Source of the DNA: Halichoerus grypus
Taxonomy: Eukaryota > Chordata > Mammalia > Carnivora > Phocidae
Reading direction: 5' to 3'
NCBI RefSeq assembly: GCF_964656455.1
Contig: NC_135718.1
Location: forward strand, 127,759,093 to 127,823,092
DNA: 64,000 nucleotides
Shown: positions 44,425 through 56,354 of the stretch, piece by piece
Numbering within the stretch: position 1 is the stretch's first letter
Layout of the letters: each line of letters starts with the position of its first letter
Notes under the pieces: model-generated
Databases searched by the model: none
Told to the model about the DNA's origin: nothing
Seen by the model: the letters and a program-made list of their open reading frames with translations, nothing else
Translations under genes and position numbers: made by a program

Positions 44425-45940
44425 GGTCATGTTATTGACTGGCCAGTGAATCTTAGTTAGAGACCCCCGTGTGGGATGCCCCTAAGTGACCTCTCTGTCT
44501 TCCAGGATAGGATCTTCTTTGGAGAGCCACAAAGTAGCCACAGCGAGGAGCTCAGGACCACAGGCAGAAGAGGCAGAAGGAGCAGCCCAAGCCTCTGTGA
44601 ATACAAGTCCTTGTTGACTCAGGCTCAAAGGCTGAGCTGTCCCAGGATGTCCACGAGGGGCCAGCTCTGGTCTCTGGGCTATCAGATGTCTCTGGCCAGC
44701 CAGCAAAAGACCATTCACTGCAGCTAAGAAGGGCCAGCAAGCCAGGCAGTCAGACTAACCACTGAGCTTGCATAGGGGTGCCCTAAAGAGTCTGCAGGAC
44801 TGGATTGTTCTTGCCTCTATGTTGGAGTGACGATGGGACAAGCGCAGGCAGATGTATAAAAGTCTGGATTTTGAAAAACAGGCAGAAAGAGTCAGGCCTA
44901 GAGAGACCCAAGGCACGTACAGAAGAGACAGATCAACATTCATTGAATATGCAAGACAGCGTCATGGGGAGACAAGGTAGGAGAGGCTGATGCTGCAGCA
45001 TGTGCCATAGATGAACAGAGCCAGTGCGCTCGTGATGTGCACCCCAAGGAGGGGAATGCGAGACAGACAGACGCTGTGGGAGCCATCCGAACACGTGTGT
45101 GAGGCGGCTGGGTACAAAGAGGCTGTGTGTGCACTAATGCTGGTGGCAGAGGTGGGGGGGACGCAAGGCTGCCGGTGGCCAGGGTGCGTTTAGCAACCAG
45201 ACAGGCACAGAGGGTGTCTGGGAGGTGGAAGGACTCTTCCAGAGAGGAGTGAGTGACCCTGCGCTCAGCCTGGGGGCCTGACCCAGAGAAGGGCGAGCCT
45301 TCTCACCAGCCTGCCCTTCCTGCTCCCCTTGGCCAGCTGGTATTAAAAGGGTCTGTCCTGTGCCCTGTCCCTTCTTTCTTGGGGGGCATCTGCAGCTTGG
45401 GAGATAGGGACACATCTCCAACCTCGATCCTGCTTCTTTTGCTGACTGCCCACTCTCTTCCAGCTCCTTTCCCGGCCCGTTTCTCCTTGGTCACCTTTCT
45501 CAGTGTCTCAGCCATCCTTCCCTTCAGTGTCTGGCTTCCGTCTCGGCTCCTGTGGGTTTGATGACAAGGGGCCGTTCAGGAATGACACCATCTACATGTA
45601 CCCGGCCATGTGGCCAGGCTCGTGGCTGGGCTCGGGTGGTGGGACTTCTAGCATTAGGGGCTCCCAGGGCTGCTGACATTCTGCCGAGTGTTAATAGAAG
45701 AGGAGGGACAGAGCTTATCATCTGCCTGTCGCCAGCCCTTCCTGAGCCAGTTGCCCCATGCCCTTGCTGGAGTGAACTTTCCTCAGAGGATCCCTGTTTT
45801 CTGGATGTAGCTGGAGCAAAAAGCTCCTTGTGGGAGGCTCCAGCTAAGAGATCCTTCGGGTGCCGCTGAAGTCTGGGAGGCAGTGGCTTATATGGTCTCT
45901 TACGTCTCCACTGGTCCCTGTGGTTAGTTTTCTGTTCTTC
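44425..45940. other. Unique intronic DNA
   Basis: No named repeat or exon. Purine-rich frames at 44476-44727 are not supported. Confidence 0.4.
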
Positions 45941-45944
45941 GGAG

Positions 45945-46105
45945 GCAGGTTGGCAATGTGGATAGAACATTCCAGAGTCCAGATGACCTGGATTTAATTC
46001 TCATGTTTGCCACTTACCACCTGCATAACCTTGGATAAGTTACTTTTAGCCTCTTTGTGCTTCATCTCATTGTCTGAAAGATGATAATACGTACTTCGTG
46101 ACATT
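45945..46105 (+). mobile_element. MIR relic, sense
   Basis: gtggatagaacattccagag, gatttaattctcatgtttgc, cttggataagttacttttag fit sense MIR. Confidence 0.72.
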
Positions 46106-46109
46106 TATT

Positions 46110-46740
46110 ATTCATATTCATATTACGTATTCATATATTTAATAAATATTAGTAGAGTACCTACTATATAAGACATTTGGGGATACAGCAAGAGGACAAA
46201 AATAGACGTTGTTCTTAAACTCATATGAAAAACAGATGACAAACGAGTAAATACCTAGTAGATTATGTGGCGCTGTGTGCCATGAGGAAAATAAAGCAGG
46301 GTAAAGGGCAGAGAGTGATGGGGAGAGGGGCTGTTTGAGCTCCAGTGGTCAGAGAAGGCTTCTCTGGCAAACTATGCGTGAAGAGCATGTGCAAAGGCCC
46401 TGAGGCAAGGATGGGCATGTGTTCAAGGAACTGCAAGGAGGTCAATGTGCCTGATGCAGCGTAAACAAGGCAGAGTAGTCAGAAAATGAGATCAGGAGGT
46501 AGCCAGGGGCCAGGTAATAAAGGGTCTTACATATCAGGGTGAGGACTTTGGCTTTTCATCTAGCCAAACCAGGAGTGTTTCAGGGAAAGGAGTGATGAGG
46601 TCTGACATGTTTGGTAAAGGGCCTGCCTGGCTACTAAGAGGACAATAGCCACAGGGAAACCAGGGAGAACCTAGAAGCCTAGAAAGGAAAGTACTACAAT
46701 AATCTAGACAAGAGAAGGTGGTAGCTTGGACCAGGGAGAG
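46110..46740 (-). mobile_element. L2 relic, antisense, about 630 bp
   Basis: Long ordered antisense L2: agagtacctactatataaga, gggatacagcaagaggacaa, aagcagggtaaagggcagag, tgtgcaaaggccctgaggca, ggggccaggtaataaagggt, aatctagacaagagaaggtg. Confidence 0.85.
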
Positions 46741-46953
46741 GGGGGGTGGCCAGGGACATGGTGAGAAGGGCTTTGAGGATGAAAGGGACGATACATTTAC
46801 AGTGCCTTCTCAAATCATATGAGATTTTATTCCTATTTCTCTCCAGAGATTAGAGCTCCAACTCAGTAGTGGAGAACCTGGGGCAGTGGGTGCTGTGGTT
46901 CTGAAGTTATTGTTTCTGGCCTCGGATTTGAGCCAGAGGGCTTATAGATGCTA

Positions 46954-46955
46954 GT

Positions 46956-46986
<31 letters not shown>

Positions 46987-46995
46987 TGCACACAT
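46954..46995 (+). repeat. Alternating purine-pyrimidine tract (GTGCGTGCG...CACACA), Z-DNA-prone
   Basis: About 42 bp of unbroken purine-pyrimidine alternation: a GC-rich core (gtgcgtgcgcgcgcgcac) followed by (ca)n and atgcacacat. CG and CA steps are the classic Z-forming pattern. Confidence 0.9.
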
Positions 46996-47492
46996 CTGCC
47001 CAGGGAGACTGGCTGAGGGTCCATCGGGTCCTATTGGAGAGGCAGCTTCTGTCCTGTCCCTCAGTCTTCCCATCGTCCTATCTGTCCTGTGTTCTCAGAA
47101 CCATGCCGAGACTCAGAGGTTTGGGATGGTGGCAGGAGGATATTAAGCTAGGACTGCTGAAACAGTAGCTCACTATATAAGATCTAGTCGGGGGTGCTTC
47201 CTCTCTGCTGCCTCTCCCAGCTGTGGGGTGGTGAGAAGGCAGGTTTCCTCAGAGGTCATGTAAATATTTGCGGAGCAGTAACACAGCTGGGCGCACCCAC
47301 TCCTCTTGCGGGTTCATTTGCTGCTCCAGAGAATTCGCAACTGGGATCGGTGCTGGACTTTGGGGCACTTCGCTGTGCATCCGGTGACTCCAGTGTCCCG
47401 GATCCAAACTCTCCCCCACCTACCCTCAGAGCCTTTCAGTCCTAGCATCAAGCTGGCCCTGGGGAGGGAGTTGGTAATAAGTGGGAAGCGCT

Positions 47493-47655
47493 GACCACTA
47501 GAAAGAACACTGCCCTGGGAACCAGGAAGCCCAGGTTCTGTGGAAGAACCTTGAGGAAGTCGCTTACCCTTTCTGAGCCCTGCTTTCCTCCTTTGTGAAA
47601 AGGAGGGACTTGAACCAGAGGAGCTGTACATATTTTTTTGGCTCTGACATTCTGG
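47493..47655 (+). mobile_element. MIR relic, sense
   Basis: cactagaaagaacactgccc, gggaaccaggaagcccaggt, gaggaagtcgcttacccttt, ctttcctcctttgtgaaaag. Confidence 0.65.
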
Positions 47656-48016
47656 ATTATCTGACCACGTGAAGTGGATCTGTCCCAGGCAACCTGGCGT
47701 ATCCTCCAGGAAGGGCCTGGAAGTTGCTGAGGGAAGGTACAGCCTTAGTAGGTCAAAAGCAGAGAGAAGCTCCCCAGGAGCTCTTGAAAACTCAGGCCTC
47801 CCTGAGAAGACAAGAAATCCGCTGGATTTCTTTTTTGCCTGGGACTAATGTCATCATGGCTTTCATACCTGTGGCCAAACTACCTGAGGCCGCTCTCTTA
47901 ACCCTTCATGTTCTAAAGCAAGTATAGTAACACGTGCCTCACCTTAGAGCATTAGGTTGTTTGTAAATGAGATCAGAGTCGTGGAAGTGTTACCACAGAG
48001 GCTGGGAATGATTTTT

Positions 48017-48213
48017 TTTTTTTTTTTAAGATTTTATTTATTTATTTGAGAGAGAGAGAATGAGAGACAGAGAGCATGAGAGGGAGGAGGGTCAGAGGGA
48101 GAAGCAGACTCCATGCCGAGCAGGGAGCCCGATGCGGGACTCGATCCCGGGACTCCAGGATCATGACCTGAGCCGAAGGCAGTTGCTTAACCAACTGAGC
48201 CACCCAGGCGCCC
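48017..48213 (-). mobile_element. Can-SINE, antisense
   Basis: T run, gagcagggagcccgatgcgg, ends gagccacccaggcgccc. Perfect duplication gggaatgattttt at 48004-48016 and 48214-48226. Confidence 0.95.
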
Positions 48214-48226
48214 GGGAATGATTTTT

Positions 48227-51200
48227 ATAGATGGTTCTATCAAGGTGCCGACAGATGATTTCCCCAGGAGTCACCAGGGTCATTGGGGGATCTGGGAGTA
48301 GGTTTGAAAAGCTGGAGTTAGAGATGTGACCAGGTCATTCTCCATGGAGAGCATAGGGATCCCACCTCGGTGTGGCCACAGGGTTAATTCACCAGGGTCC
48401 TCCCCCAAGTCCTTTCCCCTGTCCCTGCATTCTGGTTTAATTCTTTCTCTTTCTCATCACCCCACTCTATATGGTAAAATGCTCTTTGTTCTGCCTCTGC
48501 CAAGATGCTACCAGCCCAGCCTGGCCAAGACGTGGAGGGGTCTCAGGGCTCAGCTTGTCCCCACAGACCCCAAGGGAGCCTCTCTGACTGGCCCAGACTT
48601 GTGGAGGGGCGGGGCCTTTTCCAGCTAAGGAAGTAAATAGCTTCATTATTGACGGGAAATCGGGGAAGTGAGGGTAGGTCAAGGGACAGAATGGTGGATG
48701 CTTACCCTGGGACCCTAGTCGTCTCAACGGTCTCACTTCTGGGCCTCACCAGGAATCAGGTGTGTAGTCAGACCCAACAGGGGACACTGGAGCCCCAAAA
48801 CCCCCAGGCAGGTGACACTGGAACTTGGACCACATGGACCTTCCTGGCAAGTCTTTCTCTTTTTTGTGCCTCACTCTCACCAACCCCATTAATCTTTGAG
48901 ATTATGGTCAAGGACCAGAGCCTCCCACTAACTATCTCAGGATGTTCCTGTTGGAAATGGAACGTTGGTCTGGAGGACCTTGGGCCTGAGCCAGGGTGAC
49001 TCCAGAGATCCCTTGAGGTGTGTGTGGAGGGGGTGGAGGGGTTCTGGGGAGGGTATCACCCCTCACAGGAATCTGGCTGAAAGACCTCATGTGTATTAAT
49101 CTGGGCTCTGCCTTCTGCTTTAAACATTTCCTGGCCTTTCCATGCCTCAGTTTCCCCCTTGTAAAGAGCCACTCTGATGGCGCTGGCACGGGAGACAAAT
49201 GAGATCATGGCTCCCAAGGGCTCTTTGAAGAGAAGCCAGAGGAGCACAGGGGAAGCCTATCTAAGATAGATGGGCCTTTTTCCTCTCTCCCTTTTTGGCT
49301 GGGTTTTCTTTCTGGAAAAGTGCCTGACTCCCAGCTTCCTATCAGCAGGTGTCTACCCCCTCCACCACATGCCTCCACCACAAGCTGTCCCCCATTCCTT
49401 CTGCCACAGGCGACAACTGCAGCCTGGGACCCAGAAAGAAGAGCTCAGAGTCATCCCCTGCAAGCCCCCCCACTGTAGTCAAGGCAACGAGGCCACCACA
49501 CCCCCCCAACTCTGCCACCACCACCACCCCCAACTCTGCCACACCCCCATGATGGGCAGGGTCAGGGCCTCTTCAAGCACATGAGCTGGGTCTGCTGACA
49601 GGGGAGGTTGTGTTTTACTGTCTTCACAGAAGCCCCCAGACAGCACTTCTCTTCAGTGATGCTGTCCAATTACCCAAAGTGCTTTGACCTGCTGGCTGAA
49701 AATAGCAGGTGCTAATTTGCATGCTATTTCTTTAAGTCTCTGGGCCCCCGCTCCTTCCCCTGTAAAAGCCCACCGGAACCTCCCCCAAGCAGAAGGGTAA
49801 GTAGAAGGTAGACACAACCATGCAACCCACCTTCCTTGTTGGCAAGGAAAGAGGAACATGTAGAGGGAAACCTCATATTCTACTGGGTTCTAACAGTTCA
49901 AGAATCAGACCCAAGGAGGAGGGGTTTAGAGATCCTCTAGCCCAGAATCCCCTTGGGTGGGGGTGGGAGGACAAGGACAAAACTCAGGAGCTGAGAGCTC
50001 CTCCCCTGTGTCGAGCTGCTGGCTGAGAGTTGCTTTCTTTACTGCCTGCTCCCTAGTCCCTGCTGTGGAGGGGTGGGGGGCAGGGGGGTGCAGCGCAGGT
50101 GGAGGGGGAGGGCCAAAGGGAGGATGGGCAGGCTGCCTTGTGTGAAGAAGAGGGATAGGGCCACATGAGCTCTTCAAGGCTGTGAAGGAATGTTCTGGGA
50201 CAGCTCAGTCCCTGCTCCAAAGACTCCTGCCCCTCCAAGTAAAGCCTCTGTGCCTCACCTCTGTCAGTCCCCCCTCCCTCTAGGCTCTGCCCAGAAATCC
50301 ACAAAGGGGGAAACCTTATGGAAAGCGCACAGCTAGATCTGGGGGAAAACATCCCCTGCTGGTGACATTCCTCTGGCTCAGACAAAGTCATTTTACTCAG
50401 GATGCTGGCTGAGGCTAAAGAGAATCCCTTATGGTGCCTGTCACCATAAGCTGTTCCCCAGATGACCCAGGCCAGCCCCAACACAGCTGCACAGGCAGAA
50501 TCTCCCTAGAAAACTGATTACACTCGCCCTCCCGTTGGGGTGGTGGTGAGGATGGGCTGGCTGCAGACGTGACCAGGACAGAAGAGTCAGGATAGGGGTT
50601 TGGTGTAGGGCCTGAGATGGGTGAAAATGCTGGCGAAAACCACCTGCCTTGCTCCGATTCCCCTCACAGCTGGTCTGCTTGGGACCTGTTGCATCTTTCC
50701 TAAGTCCTACCACCCAAACCACTCAGCATAGAGTAAAGGGAATAAAAATCAACTTGCGCCCCCCCCCATGCTAGGGGGGAGCCTGAGGGATTGGTGCTAG
50801 GATCACTGCAGCTCTTTACTCCCCTTTGATCTCCAAGCATATATGGAAAACTTGACCACAGTATGCACCCTCAGAAACAGACCCCTCTCCAACTCGGACT
50901 GCTCAGGGATCCAGAGGCAGAGTTCCCTCTGTAAGGTTTCCCACCCTCTAAGAACGGTGGTTCCCCCTCTAAAGGTGCAGCCCCAGGTCAGTGGCACTGG
51001 GCAATCAGAGGACCAGAGCCAGGTGGGCTTTTAGGGAGAAGGGCCATCCCTAGCACTCAATGCACCATCCAGACCTCGTGGGGAGCGGGGAGGAGCTCAG
51101 GAGTGTGAATGTCCTCTGCCTTAACTTCTGTGAAAACCAGGTGCTGAGGTGACAGGCCTAGGTGAACCCATAGGGTCTCTGTGTGCAGCTGATCACCTCA

Positions 51201-52199
51201 AGCTGCCCAAACACTAGAGACAACTACTGCTCAGTGGCGCACCGGCCTCTTAGGTGAGTACTGGGGGCGGCTTTTTAAAAAGATCACTGCGGTGCTTTTG
51301 TTGCTTCAAGAAACTGCGGATATCATCTGTCCGTTGCTAAAACATGGTCTCCCTGGTTTGCCCAGATCACATTGAGATGGGGACCCAACCTTACACAGTC
51401 AGCCCCTTCCAGGAGCAAGGAGAGCGGCCTCGAGGAAGCAGTGGTGAGAGCATCTGTGCAGCCCCCCTTCTTTGAACGGGGAGAGTTAAGTGCTCAGGAA
51501 GACCCTGAGGGGAGCTCAATGGGCTGGGGCGGGGGGCTGCTACTGGATCCCACTTCTTTTCCCTCTTACTTTACAACTAAAATCCTTCCTCCTTGAGATC
51601 GTTTTCCTTCTTAGCTGAAAATGCCCCCTGGATGAAAGCACAGACTCTTGCATGGTGTGAACTCTTCTTTCTCCCTGGCATCTTCCCCCAACATGCACAC
51701 CTTTCACCTAATCTATTTCCCTAAGTGGGAAAAACGTTAGCCCTCCCCCCACCCAAGTTGTCTGCGCTCCTGGAGGGCACACCTTCCTAGTCTCCCCTCC
51801 CCACCCCAGGTCTCTGAGCCAGCTCCTGGTAATTTGTGCCCGTCGCCTGACCTTCATCCCCCAACCACGCTCCTCGTTTTAGGTGATGTACTGATCCCCT
51901 GCTCTTATTCTGACTAATTTTTAGAGCCTGGAAAGGGGCCAGGAGGGGGCTGGGAAGAAGCTCTGCCAGGGGGAAGGTTCAACCCAGGCCTCCCAGACCC
52001 GTGCCCACCGGTACACACCGGTTGGTTCCCTGGCTCGCTGCCCACACCCCTTTCTGCCTCTGTAGCGCAAGTAAGAGCGCCCAGGGCACCGCAGCAGGCA
52101 GCCAGGGGGTTAACTCCAGGGCAGCCCAGGTGGAGGTCGAGGCCCCCAGCCCGCATCTGCACCTCCTGGGCTCCCGAGGCCACCGGAAGGCTGAGGCTG
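48227..52199. other. Mostly unique intronic DNA upstream of the internal promoter candidate
   Basis: No exon recognised. A MIR scrap lies near 49120-49175. A tandem C-rich repeat lies at 49497-49550. Poly-C or poly-G runs occur at 50060-50095 and 50759-50767. Confidence 0.4.
49497..49550 (+). repeat. Imperfect tandem repeat, about 28 bp unit
   Basis: ccacacccccccaactctgc is followed by caccaccacc and then ccaactctgccacaccccca: the block cccaactctgccac recurs. Confidence 0.65.
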
Positions 52200-52290
52200 C
52201 GGTGGCTCTTTGTCTACCTGCTCTGGGCGTTAAAGAGCCCGCTCTCAGCCTGCATCTCCGGGGCTCGGGACAGAAGTCAGCGGCGGCGAA

Positions 52291-52527
52291 ATGGGGCTCT
52301 GTCGCTTTAAGTACAGCTGGAGCCGTAAGTGCGAGCCCCGGCGGTGGGGAGAAAAGGGAGCGGAGGGCCGGCGAGCACTCGGTGTCTGGCCCTCCGCGTG
52401 GCCCGGGCTCAGACCTCTTCGGGTGTCCGCGGTGCCGGGGAGGGCGCTGGGTGCCCACCCGGCGAATGGCCGCCTGAGCCGGGGAAGATGCTTCATCTGC
52501 CCCTGCCCAGGTCGGGAAGGACGGTGA
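52291..52527 (+). other. Overlapping upstream reading frame or 5' UTR exon, 78 codons
   Basis: An ATG at 52291 starts MGLCRFKYSWS and runs unspliced to a stop at 52525-52527, overlapping the candidate NAV1 start at 52488 in another frame. A strong donor (gtaagt, 52325) follows after 34 nt, which is phase 1 and so cannot feed the phase-2 NAV1 acceptor in frame. It may be a 5' UTR exon, a translation-dampening upstream frame, or chance coding potential in GC-rich DNA. I do not recognise the peptide. Confidence 0.25.
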
Positions 52528-52540
52528 ATTTCCCCCGCAG
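52488..52540 (+). CDS. NAV1: Candidate alternative first coding exon of NAV1 (53 bp, ends in phase 2)
   Basis: An ATG at 52488 with A at -3 opens MLHLPLPRSGRTVNFPR plus two bases (ag), then meets a consensus donor gtaagc at 52541. An in-frame stop (taa at 52326-52328) lies upstream and no other in-frame ATG intervenes, so this is the only start for this frame. The exon ends in phase 2. That is exactly the phase of the NAV1 intron it sits in, because exon B ends in phase 2. Splicing to the next NAV1 exon would therefore give a shorter NAV1 lacking roughly the first 409 residues, including exons A and B, but keeping the coiled coils and AAA+ region. It lies in a CpG-rich segment on the NAV1 strand. 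What is seen: ATG, donor, phase and CpG context. What is inferred: that it is transcribed and spliced to NAV1. NAV1 is known to have several isoforms, but I cannot confirm this peptide from memory. Confidence 0.5.
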
Positions 52541-55385
52541 GTAAGCGCCCGGCCCCTGCCGCAGTGCTGGGGTCGGGGTTGGGAGCCCTCCAACCCCAAC
52601 CCCAGCCCCCGCCCCTGGCTACACTACCGCAGCAGTGGGTGTGGGGTCTGCAAGAAGGAGGGTCTTGGCTGCCCTGCTTTTCTGACAGAGGGAGGGAGGA
52701 GTGCCCGCGCCGACAGAGTCCTCTGGCTCCCGGCTCCCCGGAGTCCTGGGCTTGTTGGCGTTGGGAGTTGGAGGTGGGTGTGTGGACGGGTCTGGGGAAA
52801 GGAGAGGGAAGGCAAAGCAAGGCGCTTGGGTTCCGCAGAGACCGGGACAAAGCTGAGACAATGGCACAACTTGATTGAACTTGGATGGTTGCCGCTGCAG
52901 TGTATTGGGGGGGTCCCCGCCCCCAGCTGTGGGGGGGGGGGTCGGGGTTCTTAGGGACCTGGAGAGGGAAGGGGAGCGTCCTTCAGCGGGAGGGTCTCCC
53001 TGACTCAGAAGCTCTGGGGTATAAGGAGGTAGAGGGGTGAGACCTAAGGAGGGGAGGTGGGGGTGAATTTGTGACCCCACAGCTGGTTGGATTCCTCTGA
53101 GGAGGAGTGAAGCCTGGGACTCTACTCTGGGAAGGGATGAGCAGCAGCGGAATTCGGGAGATGCACAGTGGGGGATCACAGATCAGTCCTGTGCCATGGT
53201 GAGGGGGGCCGTTCATGGTGGCTCCCCACTAAGAGGAAGTGAGTGTGAGCACAGCCAGTCAGGGATCCTCAGAGCTGACTTGGAAACTGCACTTCCAAGA
53301 GAGGATTAGGAAATTCCAGCAGCCAGAGAAAGAGAGCTGATGCTTTCTGGTTTTTCTGGAGCTTCCCACCCCAATATACACACTCCCTCCCCTCACCCTC
53401 CCTCTGACTTGGCTGGCTGAAGGAAGTTGGAGGTTAGGCCAGATGACTGAAGCTGAGACCACTCCCACCCCCATACCTCCTCAGGGCTTTCAACCCCAAG
53501 AGCCCAGACTTGCACCCTGGAACATGCCCCCCTTTCCCCATGGTTCCTTGGGAAGAGCCCCCAGCACTTGCCAGGGGCTTCACTGCAGCTCTGCACACAC
53601 AGGCCTAGGGTAAGAGCAACAGAACCAAGGCAAGGCCTGGCAAGGGTGAGGCGTCTGCAGCACTGGGTGCCCTTGGAGGCCAGAATCCTGCTGGCCCCCA
53701 ACTTCTTGTCCCCCACCACAGTGGGACAGACTGCAGCCCCTCTGCAATGGGACTGGGGACCCTTGGACTGACTTTGCTAGGATGACTGGTGGGATATATC
53801 TTTAAGAGGAACCAGTTTTGAACAAAGAATAGATCTATGTAGGGACCTCTGGGGATTCTTTTTTCTGGTGAGATCCTGGGGGTGAGTCCTGAGTCTCTGG
53901 GCCCTGGAGAAGGTGGAAAGAAGGGGCTGTTCCTGACCTTGTTCTCCACTTCCAGCACTGCCACCCCAGTTCAGAACCTGCTTGAGATCCATACAGGGAG
54001 TGCCCAAGCAAGATTATAGTTGTCACTGAACCCAGATTTGCACTGGTTCTACACTTTTGTTCTTTGCCTCCCTCACCCCTGGAAGATGTGAAAATCCTTT
54101 AGTTGGCTCCCTTTCCCTGAGCCCATCACCCCTTTCCTACACAGAACCCTTTCTAGGTTATGCTATCATTTCTTTTGAATGGCTATTCTCCCTGCCCCCT
54201 TGCACTGCTGCACCCCTTCCCACCACACCCTGGGAGACTAGGCTTTGTAGACAGTGAGCTTAGTGCCTATCCTGGGGCTATAGCTGCTGAGTACTCACCT
54301 AGCTCCTTACCAGAAACAGACTTCTGGGCAGGTGTGCCAGGGCAGGGAGCTGTCTGCCACAGCCCAGGGAGAGGAGCCGGTCACATCACGTCTGCTAGGT
54401 GGGGCGAGGTTGGACTGCAGTTTCCTTTCTACCCAAGCCCAAGACTTTCAAGCCGATTGTTGTTGGTAGGCAAGGAGAGAGGGGATGTTATAAAGTGGAG
54501 GTCAGTCCTCAAATCACCAGAGTTCAAATACAAAATTTAACTACCCTGGCTGCAATCCACAGGGGGAGAGTTTAACCCGAGCCTTTGCTCTGGCCTTTGC
54601 TCTGGAGACAGCTCGAAAAACCTTCCCTGTAAATGATGCTTGATTGGGGCCAACAGGGATCAAAGAGATGCTTGCCCTTCAGGTGCAGGTTCCCCTTAAG
54701 CTCCAAAGGAGGCAGCATAGAAAGGATGTGAGGTATCAGGGTGAATGGCCTAATTGGCCCGCAGTATCTCCATACCCAGCTTTTGATGAGTTGAGCTGTG
54801 ATCAGCCATTGGCCACTCCACTTGCCTCAGAGCAGATGCCTGGCATTACTGCATCTATCATGGAAGGTTATCTCCATAAGCACCATTCTTGCACATCTCT
54901 CCTGGAGACCACTCTCTTTCCTGTTCCAGAAATCACCATCCTTCAGATTCTTCTAAGCAGCAAACCTGGGGTGTAGGCATCTATCCCATTCAGCATTCCT
55001 AGATTCCCTCCTAGAAGGGGCCCTTAGCTATAACCTGGGGACCAGTAGGAACAAGACCTGCTCACAGCACTTGCCTCCCTCAACCCGCAGAGACCCCCTG
55101 GGGCATAGGACTCCAGCTTGGCACAAACCCAGCCTCTGTGAGAGGACAAAATGCCTAGGGACAGCAGAGCCAACGAGCTGCTTCTTGTTAGTGGGTTTTA
55201 TGGGGCTACGCACGCACAACGCAGGCAAACCACACTCGCCGGCTTAACCTCTTCCTGCAAAGCCCCTGCGCTCTGCTTGAGAGGCAGGGAGGAGAGAGGT
55301 GCCAAGCGGGAAGCATTATAATGAGGAAGACTTAGTGTGGCTGTGTGTAACATCTGAGCCAATCACTTTCACCCTATAACAGGAT
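52541..55385. other. Intronic DNA after the candidate first exon
   Basis: GC-rich at the start (G runs near 52925), then ordinary unique DNA. Numerous frames without support. Confidence 0.4.
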
Positions 55386-55387
55386 GC

Positions 55388-55602
55388 TCTAAAGCACTAT
55401 CTATGCTAAGCACTTTGTAAACATTCACTTCTTTAAGCCCTACAACAACCATACGAGGTATATTTCATCATCATCCCATTTCACAAGTGAAGAAACTGAG
55501 GCACAGGGAGGTTAAGTAATCCTATCTAAGATCACAGTGGTGGGATTTGTTCTCACACCTAGATCTGTCTGACTCTAAAGCCAACCCCTAAATGCTACTA
55601 TA
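55388..55602 (-). mobile_element. MIR relic, antisense
   Basis: aagcactatctatgctaagc, accatacgaggtatatttca, aagtgaagaaactgaggcac, agggaggttaagtaatccta, ctagatctgtctgactctaa: clear antisense MIR. Confidence 0.88.
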
Positions 55603-55732
55603 AGGAGTTCATTCTCATTGACACTGATCTAGGCCCAAGGAATACCAAATGCTGAAGATGCACAAGTTGAGGGTATTTGAGGCCTCCGCAAAGGTCTGCA
55701 GTCGGCCCGGAAGTCTAGTGGGAGTGAGGTGG

Positions 55733-55940
55733 GAAGAGCACTGGACTTGTAGAGTCTGGTGACCTAATTCAGGGCAAGGGCTCCATTACAGTTAACCTTG
55801 TGACCTTACAGAGGTTGCGTAGCCTCCAGCCTCAGTTTCCTTCTCCATAAAATGGGCCTAACTCCTGACCAGTCTACCCCCCTGGGCTGTAGTCATGACA
55901 GTGAGCTGATATGAAGAGCAAAGTGCTTTCAACACGTGAG
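55733..55940 (+). mobile_element. MIR relic, sense
   Basis: aagagcactggacttgtaga, ccttgtgaccttacagaggt, cctcagtttccttctccata: sense MIR about 130 bp after the antisense one. Confidence 0.75.
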
Positions 55941-56354
55941 CTCTTACGAGTGATATTTACTAGTTGAGGTCCCTCGCAGGCAGTAGGAGTCCCTCCCAGA
56001 TTCTTCAAGTTTGCTTTTTCCCTTCATTTTTTCCTTCCATTTTGCTAGGACCCTAATGAGGATGCCAATCGGAATAATAGACTAAATAACTTCCTGGCAT
56101 CGAATATATTTTTGATTTTTTTCTTAAATTCTCAATTACTCATCTTCAGATTTCTATTCAGTCCAAATTCTATCCTAACGAAGATGCCATATTTATACAT
56201 TCTATTTTAATGGCAATTTACGTAAAAATCGGCCACTTAAAAAAACTTCATCGTTTAAAAAAACCACCTTATTTCTTCAGCCTCTACTATGTGATACCTT
56301 TGTGCCAGCCATTATGCTGGGGGCTGGAGACACCGAGCTGACCCTTACGGAGCT

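Larger units (their letters stand above)
52200..52600 (+). promoter_or_regulatory. NAV1: CpG-rich segment, candidate internal NAV1 promoter
   Basis: CpG dinucleotides are clearly denser here than in the surrounding intron: clusters such as gcggcggcg near 52280, cggcggtgg near 52340, ggccggcgag near 52365, ccgcgtggcccggg near 52396 and ccgcggtgccgggg near 52428. There is no obvious TATA box and no interspersed repeat. The segment covers two consensus donors on the + strand (gtaagt at 52325, gtaagc at 52541). This fits a CpG-island promoter firing in the NAV1 direction. The start of transcription cannot be placed from sequence alone. Confidence 0.55.

Noticed and set aside
52291..52324. ATG at 52291 as the NAV1 alternative start
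   Set aside because: Its donor at 52325 leaves phase 1, which cannot join the phase-2 NAV1 acceptor in frame. The ATG at 52488 fits.
51979..52599. 206-codon open frame on the minus strand over the CpG-rich segment
   Set aside because: GC-rich, CpG-rich DNA gives long frames by chance. The splice and phase evidence is on the + strand.
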